DNA of 64,000 bases from Nocardia paucivorans NBRC 100373 (GTDB lineage Bacteria > Actinomycetota > Actinomycetes > Mycobacteriales > Mycobacteriaceae), in the NCBI RefSeq assembly GCF_000308675.1, contig NZ_BAGE01000044.1, forward strand, positions 186,001 to 250,000. Reading direction: 5' to 3'. Positions 63,375-64,000 of this stretch are shown here, in pieces. Made by a program: the position numbers and the translations under genes. Every line of letters begins with the position of its first letter. The stretch's first letter is position 1. Under the pieces are notes generated by a model. The model saw only the letters and a list, made by a program, of their open reading frames with translations, was not told the origin of the DNA and ran no database searches.

Positions 63375-64000
63375 TGAGCGCACGAACCGTCCTCGCGGAA
63401 CTGCTGGACCCGCATGTTCGGAAGTCGCCGGACAGATGTGCGTTGCGATGCGGTGAGCGCTCCGCGACCTTCGCCGAGCTCGACGACGCCGCCGACCGTA
63501 TCGCCACAGCCCTCGTCACCGCCGGGGTGACACCGGGCGCGCGGGTGGCCTACCTGGGCCGGGAGTCGGTCGACTTCTATGCACTGTTGTTCGGATGCGC
63601 GAAGGCCGAAGCGGTGTTCGTGCCGATCAACAATCGACTCGCCGCGGACGAGATCGCCCATATCCTGGCCGATTCCGCGGCGACACTGCTGTTGCTGGAT
63701 GCCGATTTCTCGTTCGAGCCCCCCGACGACCTGCCGGTGATATCGGTTTCGAACGCAGACCTGCGGGAATGGTACGGCCGCTGCCCCGCCGTCCGACCGC
63801 ATCGTGACATCACGGCCGACGACGCCGTGGTCCAGCTCTACACCAGCGGAACCACCGGACGCCCCAAAGGGGTGGTCCTGGCCCATCGGAGCTTCTTCGC
63901 AGTGCGCGACGCACTGGCCGGCGCGGGCCTGGATTGGCTCGATTGGCGCCCCGACGATGTCACCCTGGTGGGGTTGCCCGGCTTCCACATCGGTGGAATG
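63375..64000 (+). CDS. Fatty-acid:ACP/CoA ligase of the isonitrile cluster, cut by window end (FadD10/ScoC-like)
   Basis: The first 208 residues are in the window. ANL-superfamily adenylating enzyme: the nucleotide-binding P-loop LYTSGTTGRPKGVVLAHRSF near 155 and the N-terminal FAELDDAADRIATALVTAGV are visible, then GLPGFHIGGM at the cut end. It should activate the fatty acid and load it on the carrier protein. GTG 63375 follows GAGGAGAG and the thioesterase stop, so they form one operon. ACP and NRPS genes are expected downstream, outside the window. Confidence 0.87.

Noticed and set aside
1-64000. CRISPR arrays, phage genes, rRNA operons
   Set aside because: No regularly spaced repeats, capsid or terminase genes or rRNA-like stretches were seen; the only repeats are short tandems and transposon ends.

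Overview
This is a high-GC actinobacterial window, most likely Nocardia or a close relative in the Mycobacteriales. The evidence is a CYP125-like P450, a solo Mce gene with its Mce-associated membrane protein, a SigC-type sigma factor, LIP-family secreted lipases, many TetR/AraC/ArsR regulators, and the start of an isonitrile-lipopeptide cluster like Mycobacterium Rv0097-Rv0099. Genus is inferred from gene content. There is no rRNA, tRNA or CRISPR array that I can support.

Region 1 (1-2.25 kb) holds a P450-TetR operon whose upstream region has been split by a transposon. Region 2 (2.26-11.24 kb) is a Tn3-family transposon of 8983 bp. Its 38-bp terminal inverted repeats agree at 36 of 38 positions, and the 5-bp target duplication GAACA flanks both ends. 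It contains a transposase with one frameshift, a tyrosine recombinase with a 13-7-13 core site, a frameshifted ribbon-helix-helix gene, a broken aminoglycoside 6-adenylyltransferase, and a cargo of TetR, a two-helix membrane protein and a Tat-signal lipoprotein hydrolase. That cargo lies between two inverted ~230-bp palindrome-ended mini-elements. A third internal end and a second inverted resolution site show that it was assembled in steps.

Region 3 (11.4-21.8 kb) is ordinary chromosome: SRPBCC protein, NAD-epimerase, MFS-ArsR operon, PPOX protein, isochorismatase-like hydrolase, SUFU-domain protein, DEAD-box helicase and DUF2267. Region 4 (22.0-29.1 kb) looks like a second, decayed Tn3-family transposon in mirror orientation. 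It carries a divergent TetR/FAD-monooxygenase pair with a 52-bp palindrome over the monooxygenase start. An IS630-family element sits exactly in the monooxygenase stop codon, and a recombinase fragment lies at the far end.

Region 5 (29.4-50.3 kb) contains an old-yellow-enzyme reductase, a frameshifted Mce gene plus Mce-associated protein, an MFS-HAD pair, two secreted lipases, DUF2804, and a three-gene operon of unknown protein, MoxR ATPase and HExxH/VWA protein. It continues with an MHS transporter, a TetR/amine-oxidase pair and an NlpC/P60 hydrolase. Region 6 (50.8-59.2 kb) has GltS, a hydrolase/AraC pair, and an AraC plus coupled zinc-ribbon protein divergent from an IrtAB/YbtPQ-like ABC pair.

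Region 7 (59.3-64.0 kb) looks metal-linked. It has a zinc-finger protein, a membrane protein, SigC, a CopZ-like copper-binding protein, and then an isonitrile-forming dioxygenase divergent from an FcoT thioesterase and a fatty-acid ligase cut by the window end. In Mycobacterium tuberculosis this biosynthetic cluster makes a copper-binding isonitrile lipopeptide and SigC is linked to copper acquisition, so the right end is best read as a copper-acquisition locus that continues beyond the window.
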